DNA from: Staphylococcus muscae
GTDB taxonomy: Bacteria > Bacillota > Bacilli > Staphylococcales > Staphylococcaceae
Direction of reading: 5' to 3'
NCBI RefSeq assembly: GCF_003019275.1
Contig: NZ_CP027848.1
Location: forward strand, 1 to 64,000
Length of the DNA: 64,000 bases
The notes under the pieces are model-generated. The model was not told the origin of the DNA. It was given only the letters and a program-made list of their open reading frames with translations, and ran no database searches. How positions within the stretch are numbered: position 1 is the stretch's first letter; the number at the start of each line of letters is the position of its first letter. The position numbers and the translations under genes are program-made. This document shows positions 55,942-64,000 of this stretch, piece after piece.

Positions 55942-57261
55942 ATGTCCTTTTTTAATAAGTACACCGAAGTTATTTATTCCTATATTATAGGTGCGGTTGC
56001 GATATTGTTGAGTATCGTTATTTTTATCAATATTCCGCTCATTGAACAACTCAAATCAGGCAAACACCATGTGCCACAAATCCACAATGTATGGGATTTT
56101 ATCATGGCGTTTTTTAATGAGATTATTCGTGTGATGAGTAAGTACATCGGAGATTTCCCGCTCATTAGCGGACTCATCATTTTGGCATTCGGTGTTCTGC
56201 TGATTGTCATTGCACGTGTACTAACCAATACAACTCGCTTTGACTATGATATCTCTATGTTCTTTTTATTAATCGGTATCATTTTCTTTGTGCTAACATT
56301 GATTTTTATGTCACAAGTATATGGAATTTTGGCGTTTATTTTCGTTATTCCATTCTTAATGCATATTGGTTATATTACGTTTAAAGATGAACTGAATCCG
56401 TTACATCGCAAGCAGCACTATCTATGGTTGATTTTTGGGTATGGGGTGAGTTATTTATTTACACAATTAGCACTCTATTCAAGACTTGAAGCACGTGAGG
56501 TAGCGCCAATCGATGTATTGAGTATCAATACATTTTTTGTAGTGCTGTGGTTACTCGGTCAGATGGCAATCTGGAACTTCTTATTTTTACGTCGTTCATT
56601 ACCTGTTTTTCATGAGGAATTAGACGAAGCTGCCAGTCAGTATTTAAGAAGTAAAAAGTATCAATACAGCGATCAATCGAAAGTGCAGTTTAAAGATATT
56701 CAGAGCCGTACATCTGAACTGACACATGATATTACACATCGTACACGACGCAGCATTAATATTGAAAAGATACGTAAGAAACGTGATTATATCAAAGAAA
56801 AATGGTTTGGTTGGGCGAAGTTAGAAGAAGATGATATTCCATCGTTTTTACGCAAACGTCCAAAATGGTTTAAACGTGCACATGTGAATATAGCATGTGG
56901 CGTGATTCTGTTGTTCTTCATACTACTAGAATTTAACAATCGTAATGCATTGTTTGCTTCTGGAGATTGGCAATTATCACAAACGCAGTACGTCTATGAA
57001 TGGATTAGCTTATTACTATTGCTGTTTATTGCAATTGCGTATATCGTAACAACAATTACATTCATGTTAAGAGGGAAGCACTACTATATTCAACTGTTTA
57101 TGATTAGCATTCTGTTCTTTAAGTTGATGACAGAGTATGTTGTTATTCTATTTCATGGTTTGTTATTGTCGATATTTATTACACCAATCTTAGTATTGAT
57201 GCTCATCCCAGCTATCGTTGCATTTGTACTACAATTACGTCAACCAGCTATAAAAGAATAG
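55942..57261 (+). CDS. auxA: AuxA-like multi-span membrane protein
   Basis: A 439-residue membrane protein: five or six helices in the first 230 residues (YSYIIGAVAILLSIVIFINI...), a long basic cytoplasmic region (about 235-315: HDITHRTRRSINIEKIRKKR) and three or four C-terminal helices. No enzyme motif. Its position before ptsHI matches the S. aureus gene I recall as auxA, whose loss destabilises lipoteichoic acid and sensitises cells to beta-lactams. The name rests on locus and topology, so it is moderate. AGGTGAGAGG precedes the ATG. Confidence 0.65.
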   Translation: MSFFNKYTEVIYSYIIGAVAILLSIVIFINIPLIEQLKSGKHHVPQIHNVWDFIMAFFNEIIRVMSKYIGDFPLISGLIILAFGVLLIVIARVLTNTTRFDYDISMFFLLIGIIFFVLTLIFMSQVYGILAFIFVIPFLMHIGYITFKDELNPLHRKQHYLWLIFGYGVSYLFTQLALYSRLEAREVAPIDVLSINTFFVVLWLLGQMAIWNFLFLRRSLPVFHEELDEAASQYLRSKKYQYSDQSKVQFKDIQSRTSELTHDITHRTRRSINIEKIRKKRDYIKEKWFGWAKLEEDDIPSFLRKRPKWFKRAHVNIACGVILLFFILLEFNNRNALFASGDWQLSQTQYVYEWISLLLLLFIAIAYIVTTITFMLRGKHYYIQLFMISILFFKLMTEYVVILFHGLLLSIFITPILVLMLIPAIVAFVLQLRQPAIKE

Positions 57262-57267
57262 GAATAC

Positions 57268-57301
57268 TCAGAGTGAGAGCATTGTCTCTCACTCTTTTTA
57301 G
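57268..57301 (+). terminator. Terminator of the auxA-like gene
   Basis: GAGTGAGAG / CTCTCACTC with a six-base loop and five T. Confidence 0.85.
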
Positions 57302-57394
57302 TTATAGGAAATATGATGAAATGATCCCAAAATCGATTTCTGTCAAACTCTCGTGTTAAGATGGAAAAGAACTAATCAAGGAAAGGCAGATAAA

Positions 57395-58567
57395 ATGAAA
57401 ACAGCAATTTTAAATAGTGGGAAAGAAACGAAATATTTCAATGGTTATCCATTGATTGAAGAAGAAGATATCTATCAACAGAGTGCACTGAATAGTGGCG
57501 ACTTGTTCCATTTGACAACGGACAAAGGTATGTATATTGCGACAGGTTATGTCGGTCGTCAGCATAAAGGACTAGGTTGGGTGCTATCATATGATGCAGA
57601 TGAAGAGATTAATCAATCCTTTTTTGAACGATTATTTGAAGCGGCAAAACAAGAACGTGACTATTATTATCACATTGATGGAACGAATGCATTTCGTTTA
57701 TTTAACGGAGAAGGAGACGGTGTCGGTGGTTTAACAATTGATCACTATAACGGTCATCTGTTAATCCAATGGTATTCACAAGGTATCTATGCGTTTCGTG
57801 AGGATATTATTGCTGCTATGACACAAGTGTTTGAATACACATCTATTTATGAAAAAACACGCTTTAAAGATGCAGATATTCAAGGTGGCTTTGTGATGGG
57901 GGAGGCACCTGAATTTCCTATCGTCATTGAAGAAAACTTCACTTTTTATAACGTCCATTTAGATGATGGGCCGATGACGGGAATTTTCTTGGACCAAAAA
58001 GAAGTACGTAAAAAGATTCGTGACTATTACAGTGCAGAACGACATGTGTTGAACTTATTCAGTTATACTGGTGCGTTTTCAGTCATTGCAGCTGCACAAG
58101 CGACACAAACGACCAGTGTGGACTTGGCGAATCGTTCACGTCCAATGACTGAAGAGAATTTTGGCTTGAATGGTATCGATCCGAAATCACAATCTTTATA
58201 TGTGATGGACACGTTTGATTACTTTAAGTATGCAGAGCGCCACAACTTGTCATATGACACCATTGTGATTGATCCACCAAGCTTTGCAAGAAATAAAAAG
58301 AAAACATTCTCAGTCGTGAAAGATTATGACAAATTGATTGAAGGCGCATTACCGATATTAAAAGAACGTGGTACGCTTGTTTTAAGTACGAATCACAGTA
58401 TGTACACATTAAAAGCCTTCAAAAACATGATCAAAAAAACATTGTCTAATAAGGGAATCAACTATCAAATTGATGAAGTGATGGGATTACCGAAAGACTT
58501 TAAGACACATCCACACTATAAGCCATCTAAGTATTTAAAAGTAGTTTTTGTCACATTAATGGATTAA
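57395..58567 (+). CDS. RlmI-type 23S rRNA methyltransferase
   Basis: A 390-residue SAM-dependent methyltransferase. N-terminal PUA-like domain (1-about 75), an RNA-binding middle, then the Rossmann domain with LNLFSYTGAFSVIAAAQA (SAM loop), ASVDLANRS-like TTSVDLANRSRPM and the catalytic-type IDPPSFARNKK. This arrangement matches the RlmI/YwbD family of cytosine-C5 methyltransferases on 23S rRNA. The ATG at 57395 is preceded by AAGGAAAGG; an upstream in-frame start at 57353 has no site. Confidence 0.82.
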   Translation: MKTAILNSGKETKYFNGYPLIEEEDIYQQSALNSGDLFHLTTDKGMYIATGYVGRQHKGLGWVLSYDADEEINQSFFERLFEAAKQERDYYYHIDGTNAFRLFNGEGDGVGGLTIDHYNGHLLIQWYSQGIYAFREDIIAAMTQVFEYTSIYEKTRFKDADIQGGFVMGEAPEFPIVIEENFTFYNVHLDDGPMTGIFLDQKEVRKKIRDYYSAERHVLNLFSYTGAFSVIAAAQATQTTSVDLANRSRPMTEENFGLNGIDPKSQSLYVMDTFDYFKYAERHNLSYDTIVIDPPSFARNKKKTFSVVKDYDKLIEGALPILKERGTLVLSTNHSMYTLKAFKNMIKKTLSNKGINYQIDEVMGLPKDFKTHPHYKPSKYLKVVFVTLMD

Positions 58568-58618
58568 ACGCCGAATAAAAGGGTATAAGATAACGTCTTA
58601 TACAAGAAAGGTGGATGA

Positions 58619-59152
58619 ATGATGAGAATTACAAATAAAATTACAGAAATAGTTGGAAATAAAGTGTTAAAAATTGAAAAGATAGAGAATAAAGATGTTT
58701 TACCACAAAGTCAAGAAGAAGTGGCAGCACGCCGTAAGCAAGCAGAAAATATCGTTAAAAAGAAAGCGATGTTATCGTCAGGAGCAACGATTGTACCAAT
58801 TCCAGGATTTGACTTTGGTGTGGATATGAAGTTGATGAAAGATGTCATTGAAGATATCAACAAATTGTATGGTTTAGATCATAAACAAGTGAACAGAATG
58901 AGCGATGATATGAAAGATCGTATTGTCATGGCAGCCGGTATACAAGGAAGTCAACTGATTGGGAAAAAAATTTCGGATGGCTTGATGAAAATTTTAATTC
59001 GAGATGTGGCAAAGCGAACAGCTGCAAAACAAACAAGATGGTTCCCAGTTGTTGGACAAGCTTTCTCTGCATCACTCAGTTATTACTTTATGAATAAGGT
59101 AGGAAAAGAACATATTCAGAAATGTGAGAATGTTGTCAAGTCACTTTTATAA
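58619..59152 (+). CDS. DUF697-like protein
   Basis: A 177-residue protein. The middle (SSGATIVPIPGFDFGVDMKL, then MKDVIEDINKLYGL) resembles DUF697/YcjF-type segments, followed by two moderately hydrophobic helices (about 95-150) and a basic tail. It may attach to the membrane. AAAGGTGG precedes the ATG; a second ATG follows at once. A 20-base palindrome (GTATAAGA/TCTTATAC, 58583-58602) lies just upstream. Function unknown. Confidence 0.6.
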   Translation: MMRITNKITEIVGNKVLKIEKIENKDVLPQSQEEVAARRKQAENIVKKKAMLSSGATIVPIPGFDFGVDMKLMKDVIEDINKLYGLDHKQVNRMSDDMKDRIVMAAGIQGSQLIGKKISDGLMKILIRDVAKRTAAKQTRWFPVVGQAFSASLSYYFMNKVGKEHIQKCENVVKSLL

Positions 59153-59305
59153 ATTGTTCGATAATTTGTAAAAAAACGGTGGAGTCGCGACATGATAGTG
59201 GTTTCACAATTGAATTTAATTGTTAATTTTGGTAATGTTAAGGCATGTAGCGAAGTTAAATAGCTTATGCTAAAAATAAAAGAAATAGAAGGAGTAAGAT
59301 GTAAG

Positions 59306-59572
59306 ATGGAACAACAATCATATGTAATTATTGACGAAACAGGAATTCACGCACGTCCAGCGACTATGCTAGTACAAACTGCTTCAAAATTCGAATCAGA
59401 TGTACAATTAGAATACAATGCAAAAAAAGTAAACTTGAAATCAATTATGGGTGTTATGAGCTTAGGTGTTGGTAAAGACGCTGAAATTACAATCTACGCA
59501 GATGGTAGCGACGAAAAAGAAGCAATCGCAGCAATTACTGAAGTTTTATCAAAAGAAGGTTTAACAAAATAA
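59306..59572 (+). CDS. ptsH: Phosphocarrier protein HPr
   Basis: An 88-residue phosphocarrier of the PTS. Phosphorylated His15 lies in [10 protein letters not shown] and the regulatory Ser46 in [10 protein letters not shown], so both Enzyme I transfer and HPr-kinase control (with CcpA) are possible. I place the ATG at 59306 because this gives the standard HPr length; an upstream in-frame start at 59267 would add 13 unusual residues. Its stop overlaps ptsI (TAATG). Confidence 0.95.
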   Translation: MEQQSYVIIDETGIHARPATMLVQTASKFESDVQLEYNAKKVNLKSIMGVMSLGVGKDAEITIYADGSDEKEAIAAITEVLSKEGLTK

Positions 59573-61290
59573 TGTCAACATTAAATAAGGGAATTGCAGC
59601 TTCTGAGGGTGTTGCTATTGCCAAAGCGTATATGCTCGTAGAACCCGATTTAAGTTATAGTCAAGAGACAACAGAAGATCCATCTGGTGAGGTTCAAAAA
59701 TTCAATAACGCATTGAACAATGCCAAAATTGAATTAACAAAGATTAGAAATAATGCCGAAGAACAATTAGGGCCAGATAAGGCTGCTATTTTCGATGCGC
59801 ATTTATTAGTATTAGACGATCCCGAATTAATCAATCCTATTGAGACAATGATTAAAGATGATAAAGCAAGTGCACCACATGCTTTAACAACAGTGACACA
59901 AAATTTCATCACAATCTTTGAATCAATGGATAACGAGTACATGAAAGAACGTGCTGCGGATATCCGTGACGTATCAAAACGTGTACTTGCACATATTTTA
60001 GGTGTTGAGTTACCAAACCCAAGTATCATTGACGAGAGTGTTGTTATCGTTGCTCATGATTTGACACCTTCTGATACCGCACAATTGAACAAACAATATG
60101 TGCAAGGGTTTGTGACGAATATCGGTGGTCGTACATCGCATTCAGCGATTATGAGCCGTTCATTAGAAATTCCAGCAGTTGTTGGTACAAAATCAATTAC
60201 TGAATCTGTAAAACAAGGCGACATGGTGATTGTCGATGGTTTAACAGGTGACGTCATCGTGAACCCTTCACAAGATGAAGTGCGTGCATACCAACAAAAA
60301 CGTGATATGTACTTTGAAGATCGTGAAGCATTGAAACAACTTCGTGACGAACCATCAACGACAATCGATGGTAAACATGTTGAGTTAGCTGCAAACATTG
60401 GTACACCAAACGACTTAGAAGGTGTTAAAAACAATGGTGCAGAAGGTATTGGCCTATACCGTACAGAATTCTTGTACATGGGTCGTGACAACATGCCATC
60501 AGAAGATGAACAATTCGAAGCATACAAAAAGGTATTAGAAGAAATGGATGGTAAGCGTGTCGTTGTTCGTACGCTTGATATCGGTGGAGATAAAGAGTTA
60601 CCATACTTAAATCTTCCTGAAGAAATGAACCCATTCTTAGGATACCGTGCGATTCGTTTATGTTTAGATCAACCTGAAATTTTCCGTCCACAATTGCGTG
60701 CGTTATTACGTGCATCTGTTTACGGTAAATTGAACATCATGTTCCCAATGGTTGCGACAGTTCAAGAGTTCCGTGATGCAAAAGCATTGTTACTGGAAGA
60801 AAAAGAAAACTTGAAGCGTGAAGGTGTGGAAGTAAGCGATGATATCGAATTAGGTATCATGGTAGAGATTCCATCAACAGCTGCTTTAGCTGATATTTTC
60901 GCAAAAGAAGTTGATTTCTTCAGCATCGGTACAAATGACTTAATCCAATACACAATGGCAGCTGATCGTATGTCTGAACGTGTATCATATCTATATCAAC
61001 CATACAACCCATCAATTTTACGTTTAGTGAAACAAGTTATCGACGCGTCTCACAAAGAAGGTAAATGGACAGGAATGTGTGGGGAAATGGCTGGCGATGA
61101 AACAGCAATTCCATTATTGCTTGGTTTAGGATTAGATGAGTTCTCAATGAGTGCAACGTCAATCTTAAAAGCACGTCGTCAAATTAAAGGTTTAAGCACA
61201 ACTGAGATGACACAATTAGCTGATCGTGCAATGAACTGTGCGACAGTTGATGAAGTTATCACACTTGTAAACGATGCGACTTCAAAATAA
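59572..61290 (+). CDS. ptsI: PTS Enzyme I
   Basis: A 572-residue enzyme passing phosphate from PEP to HPr. The active His lies in [20 protein letters not shown] (near 190). PEP-binding barrel motifs follow: [50 protein letters not shown] and the Cys in [12 protein letters not shown]. Translationally coupled with ptsH by a one-base overlap. Confidence 0.95.
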   Translation: MSTLNKGIAASEGVAIAKAYMLVEPDLSYSQETTEDPSGEVQKFNNALNNAKIELTKIRNNAEEQLGPDKAAIFDAHLLVLDDPELINPIETMIKDDKASAPHALTTVTQNFITIFESMDNEYMKERAADIRDVSKRVLAHILGVELPNPSIIDESVVIVAHDLTPSDTAQLNKQYVQGFVTNIGGRTSHSAIMSRSLEIPAVVGTKSITESVKQGDMVIVDGLTGDVIVNPSQDEVRAYQQKRDMYFEDREALKQLRDEPSTTIDGKHVELAANIGTPNDLEGVKNNGAEGIGLYRTEFLYMGRDNMPSEDEQFEAYKKVLEEMDGKRVVVRTLDIGGDKELPYLNLPEEMNPFLGYRAIRLCLDQPEIFRPQLRALLRASVYGKLNIMFPMVATVQEFRDAKALLLEEKENLKREGVEVSDDIELGIMVEIPSTAALADIFAKEVDFFSIGTNDLIQYTMAADRMSERVSYLYQPYNPSILRLVKQVIDASHKEGKWTGMCGEMAGDETAIPLLLGLGLDEFSMSATSILKARRQIKGLSTTEMTQLADRAMNCATVDEVITLVNDATSK

Positions 61291-61295
61291 AGTAA

Positions 61296-61332
61296 AAACC
61301 TGAGATGAATAATCATCTCAGGTTTTTTATGT
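61296..61332. terminator. Terminator between ptsI and the glutaredoxin gene
   Basis: AAACCTGAGATGA / TCATCTCAGGTTT with a four-base loop and T-run; usable from both sides. Confidence 0.85.
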
Positions 61333-61337
61333 TTATT

Positions 61338-61565
61338 TTAAAGGCCTAATTTTTGATTAAGCTTGTCCATATCCACTTGGTACATGGGTTCATCATCAAG
61401 TAAGATAAACGGTGTGGCAAATGCATCATGCTCAATCATTTCATTGCGATATGTTGAATCTGCAATATTACGTTCTTCAAATGTCACTTGATGTTCTGTT
61501 AAGTAATTTTTTACAAATGTACAAGGTGGACAATCATTTTGTGTATAAATAATTACGTTCGTCAT
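61338..61565 (-). CDS. Glutaredoxin/NrdH-like redox protein
   Basis: A 75-residue thioredoxin-fold protein with CPPC active site (TQNDCPPCTFVKNYL, residues about 11-14), cis-Pro in FATPFILL and a typical NrdH/glutaredoxin length. It may reduce ribonucleotide reductase or other partners; nrd genes are not nearby. The ATG at 61565 has GAGGTG upstream; a longer start at 61577 lacks one. Confidence 0.85.
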   Translation of the reverse strand: MTNVIIYTQNDCPPCTFVKNYLTEHQVTFEERNIADSTYRNEMIEHDAFATPFILLDDEPMYQVDMDKLNQKLGL

Positions 61566-61769
61566 TCGACACCTCAAAATATAAAAGATAATGATAAATC
61601 AACGTTAACTTAACATAGTTGATCTGCAGCGGTCAATAGATGTTACTTAGCTGTTTTTTTGGACTAATGATACATAGCATTTTTTAAAATAGTGAGATAT
61701 TGGTGTAGACTTTTAGATTAAAGGTGTCAGTTACATTTGACAAGATGAAACGAAGGGTGGAAAATAAAT

Positions 61770-61796
61770 ATGTTCATAGATGAAATCAGAAATTAA
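61770..61796 (+). other. Eight-codon leader ORF before ktrC
   Basis: MFIDEIRN followed by TAA, preceded by GAAGGGTGG at a 9-base gap. It lies 53 bases upstream of the ktrC start. It could be a leader peptide affecting translation, or chance. Confidence 0.3.
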
Positions 61797-61849
61797 ATAA
61801 TCTTAAACAAAACTGTTTAGAAATTGCATAAAATGATGGAGGTTCTATC

Positions 61850-62509
61850 ATGGATAAAGAATATGTAGTAATTGGTTTAGGTCGTTTCGGTGGAAGTATC
61901 GTTCGTGAATTGAATGCATTAGATATGGATGTTATGGCAATTGACAAAGACGAGCACCGCGTTGATGAATATAGTGATATTGCAACACATGCAGTCGTTG
62001 CAGATACAACAGATGAGGCAGTGATGAGAAGCTTAGGTATTCGTAACTTCGATCATGTCATTGTGTCTATCGGTGAAAACATACAAGCGAGTACGTTGAC
62101 AACACTTATATTGAAAGAACTTGGTGTTAAAAAAGTGACAGCAAAAGCACAAAATGACTATCATGCGAAGATTCTCAATAAGATCGGTGCAGATACAGTC
62201 GTACACCCAGAGCGTGATATGGGGCGCCGTATAGCGCATAATGTAGCAAGTGCAACCGTATTGGATTACCTCGAACTATCAGATGAACATTCAATCGTTG
62301 AGATGAAGGCGACAGAATCAATGGCTGGCAAGACTTTGATTGACTTAGACATTCGTGCACAATATGGGATTAACATCATTGCGATTAAACGACGTAAAGA
62401 AATTATTGTGTCACCAGATCCAGATATGGCATTGGAATTTGATGATATCTTGATTATGATTGGACATGATAATGATTTGACACGTTACGAAAAGAAAATT
62501 GCACATTAA
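61850..62509 (+). CDS. ktrC: Ktr potassium uptake regulatory subunit (KtrC/KtrA)
   Basis: A 219-residue cytoplasmic ring subunit that gates the Ktr channel. RCK_N nucleotide-binding domain (VVIGLGRFGGSIVRELNAL near the start, acidic end of the second strand in MAIDKDEHRV) and RCK_C domain (about 135-219), where this family in S. aureus binds c-di-AMP. The partner channel is KtrD (2942). AUGGAGG-type site before the ATG. Not in an operon with its channel, the usual arrangement in staphylococci. Confidence 0.9.
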   Translation: MDKEYVVIGLGRFGGSIVRELNALDMDVMAIDKDEHRVDEYSDIATHAVVADTTDEAVMRSLGIRNFDHVIVSIGENIQASTLTTLILKELGVKKVTAKAQNDYHAKILNKIGADTVVHPERDMGRRIAHNVASATVLDYLELSDEHSIVEMKATESMAGKTLIDLDIRAQYGINIIAIKRRKEIIVSPDPDMALEFDDILIMIGHDNDLTRYEKKIAH

Positions 62510-62517
62510 GATATATA

Positions 62518-62556
62518 AAAAAGGTCATTCCCATATTGATAGGGGATGACCTCTTT
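62518..62556. terminator. Bidirectional terminator between ktrC and rnjA
   Basis: AAAGGTCATTCCC / GGGGATGACCT hairpin with T's on the + side and A's on the other. Confidence 0.75.
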
Positions 62557-62564
62557 ACGTTTAT

Positions 62565-64000
62565 CTATTTTGTTTCATTAACCTTCATAATGACTGGTAA
62601 AATCATTGGTTTACGTGCTGTTTGTTCATAGAGATATGGTTGTAAAGTTTCAATAATTGAAGACTTCACTTGATGCCATTGAATATCAGGTTGTTGATTT
62701 AACTTTTGAATCACTTCTTGTTTGATTTTCTTCTGAGCATCATAAATCAACTGTCCAGATTCACGCATGTAGACGAAGCCACGTGAAATAATGTCTGGAC
62801 CTGATAATAACTTGTTCGTATTGAAGTCAATGCTGACAACTACGATGACAAGTCCTTCTTCAGAGAGTAGTTTACGGTCGCGAATAACGACATTGCCGAT
62901 ATCCCCGATGCCACTACCATCAACGAGAACGTTACCAGAAGGAATGCGGCCTGCTGTACGTGCAGAATCACGCGTGAGTGCAAGCACATCACCAATGTCA
63001 TGAATAAATACATTTTCTTCTTTCACGCCACAATCCACACCTGTTTGACCATGTGCCACGAGCATACGATACTCACCGTGAATCGGTAAGAAGTATTTCG
63101 GACGAATAAGGCGTAACATCAATTGTTGGTCGCCTTGAGAGCCGTGACCTGATGTATGGATGTTAGAAATCTTACTGTGAATGACTTCAGCACCCGCTTG
63201 GTATAGTGCATTGATTGTGCGGTTGATGCTCTTCGTATTACCTGGAATAGGTGATGAACTAAACACAACTGTATCTTCAGGGATGATTTTGATTTGTTTA
63301 TGTGTACCATTCGCAATACGTGACAGTGCTGCCATCGGTTCACCTTGAGAACCCGTACATAAAATCAATAATTCATGTTTTGGAATACTGTTGATTTTGC
63401 TTGGTTCTACAAACGTCTCAGGGGGTGCTTTAATATAACCGAGTTCAGTCCCAATCTTAATGTTGTTTTCCATCGAACGACCAAACGTCACAATTTTCCG
63501 GTTGTACTTCACCGCAGCTTCAACTGCTTGTTGCACACGATAAATATTCGATGCAAACGTTGCGAAGATAATACGTCCTGTACAGTTTCGGAATATCTTA
63601 TCTACATTTTGACCCACTTCACGTTCACTGAGTGTAAAGTCTGGAACGAGAGAGTTAGTAGAGTCAGATAGTAGACAAAGGACACCTTCATCACCAAGTT
63701 GCGCCATCTTAGCCATATTGGCAGGTGCGCCAACGGGTGTAAAGTCGAACTTAAAGTCACCTGTGTGCACGATTTTACCTTCAGGAGTGTCAACAATAAC
63801 ACCGTATGCTTCTGGGATACTATGTGTCGTTAGATAAAAGCTGACTTTAAAGTGCTTAGATTCTATAACACTATCTTCTGTAATTTCATTTAAAGAAGCA
63901 GTGCGCAATAATTTATGTTCTTCCAACTTGTTGCGAATCAAACCTAATGCAAGTGGACCACTATAAATAGGTACATTGATTTTTTTTAACAGGTAGGGCA
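62565..64000 (-). CDS. rnjA: Ribonuclease J1 (5' end outside the window)
   Basis: The last about 478 residues of RNase J1, a beta-CASP metallo-beta-lactamase with 5' exo- and endonuclease activity in the RNA degradosome. The frame stays open to the window edge: before the in-frame TTG at 63941 it reads [20 protein letters not shown]. Present: [26 protein letters not shown], beta-CASP motifs ([24 protein letters not shown]) and [12 protein letters not shown] with PIHGEYRML. The HxHxDH zinc motif is beyond the edge. About 80 residues are missing. Confidence 0.93.
   Translation of the reverse strand, partial: PYLLKKINVPIYSGPLALGLIRNKLEEHKLLRTASLNEITEDSVIESKHFKVSFYLTTHSIPEAYGVIVDTPEGKIVHTGDFKFDFTPVGAPANMAKMAQLGDEGVLCLLSDSTNSLVPDFTLSEREVGQNVDKIFRNCTGRIIFATFASNIYRVQQAVEAAVKYNRKIVTFGRSMENNIKIGTELGYIKAPPETFVEPSKINSIPKHELLILCTGSQGEPMAALSRIANGTHKQIKIIPEDTVVFSSSPIPGNTKSINRTINALYQAGAEVIHSKISNIHTSGHGSQGDQQLMLRLIRPKYFLPIHGEYRMLVAHGQTGVDCGVKEENVFIHDIGDVLALTRDSARTAGRIPSGNVLVDGSGIGDIGNVVIRDRKLLSEEGLVIVVVSIDFNTNKLLSGPDIISRGFVYMRESGQLIYDAQKKIKQEVIQKLNQQPDIQWHQVKSSIIETLQPYLYEQTARKPMILPVIMKVNETK

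Noticed and set aside
60054..60527. A 157-codon reverse ORF inside ptsI.
   Set aside because: A shadow of the highly conserved ptsI frame; Ser/Cys-rich composition and no start signal.
61620..61850. A c-di-AMP (ydaO-type) riboswitch ahead of ktrC.
   Set aside because: The leader is short and I could not find the conserved ydaO sequence blocks; c-di-AMP control is known at the protein level for this family.

Overview
The window is AT-rich Firmicute DNA and reads as a Staphylococcus chromosome. Many proteins recall S. aureus counterparts almost end to end: bifunctional autolysin Atl, QoxABCD, MenB, Hmp, ComK, LcpB and an AuxA-like protein. The GGAGG-type ribosome binding sites, frequent TTG/GTG starts, GW-repeat autolysin and ISL3 transposase agree. 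Several differences from S. aureus gene order, as I remember it, point to another species, possibly of the intermedius/hyicus type. The species cannot be fixed from this sequence alone.

Layout. 1-6 kb: a manganese-type (yybP-ykoY) riboswitch and a TerC membrane protein, a membrane-anchored HtrA protease, the potassium channel subunit KtrD and a 5'-nucleotidase-like metallophosphatase. 6-8.3 kb: an accessory-looking patch with a holin-like mini-toxin relic, an unrecognised lipoprotein, palindromic repeats, tRNA-Asn and tRNA-Ser, and the decayed left end of an ISL3-like element. 8.3-14 kb: comK, an IDEAL-domain protein, lplA, small conserved genes and a FetAB-type ABC pair. 14-20 kb: menaquinone synthesis, with menA facing the menFDHB operon. 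20-31 kb: an aminotransferase and cell-envelope genes (an acyltransferase, an OatA-type O-acetyltransferase, the 1378-residue autolysin Atl with variable repeats, LcpB and two small partners). 31-36 kb: a PepSY lipoprotein, an intact ISL3-family transposase with a large palindrome behind it, flavohaemoprotein Hmp and a small secreted Ig-like protein. 36-40 kb: qoxABCD. 40-52.4 kb: folD, divergent from the complete 11-gene purine operon purEKCSQLFMNHD, with PurR-box-like sites between them. 52.4-55.5 kb: a TPP-riboswitch-controlled ykoEDC thiamine-precursor ECF transporter. 55.5-64 kb: a probable SigB-dependent small stress protein, an AuxA-like membrane protein, an RlmI-type methyltransferase, a DUF697-like protein, ptsHI, a glutaredoxin-like protein, ktrC and the 3' part of rnjA.

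The genes fit together as core physiology. MenAFDHB makes the menaquinone pool on which the quinol oxidase QoxABCD draws. FolD supplies one-carbon units to the purine pathway. KtrC and KtrD are the regulatory and channel parts of one potassium uptake system. OatA-like, Atl, LcpB and AuxA-like proteins act on the wall. I found no defence island, prophage, CRISPR array or biosynthetic cluster. The most unusual items are the small secreted Ig-like protein beside the IS, the mini-toxin relic, the 127-bp palindrome behind the transposase, and the SigB-type promoter in front of a 44-residue protein.
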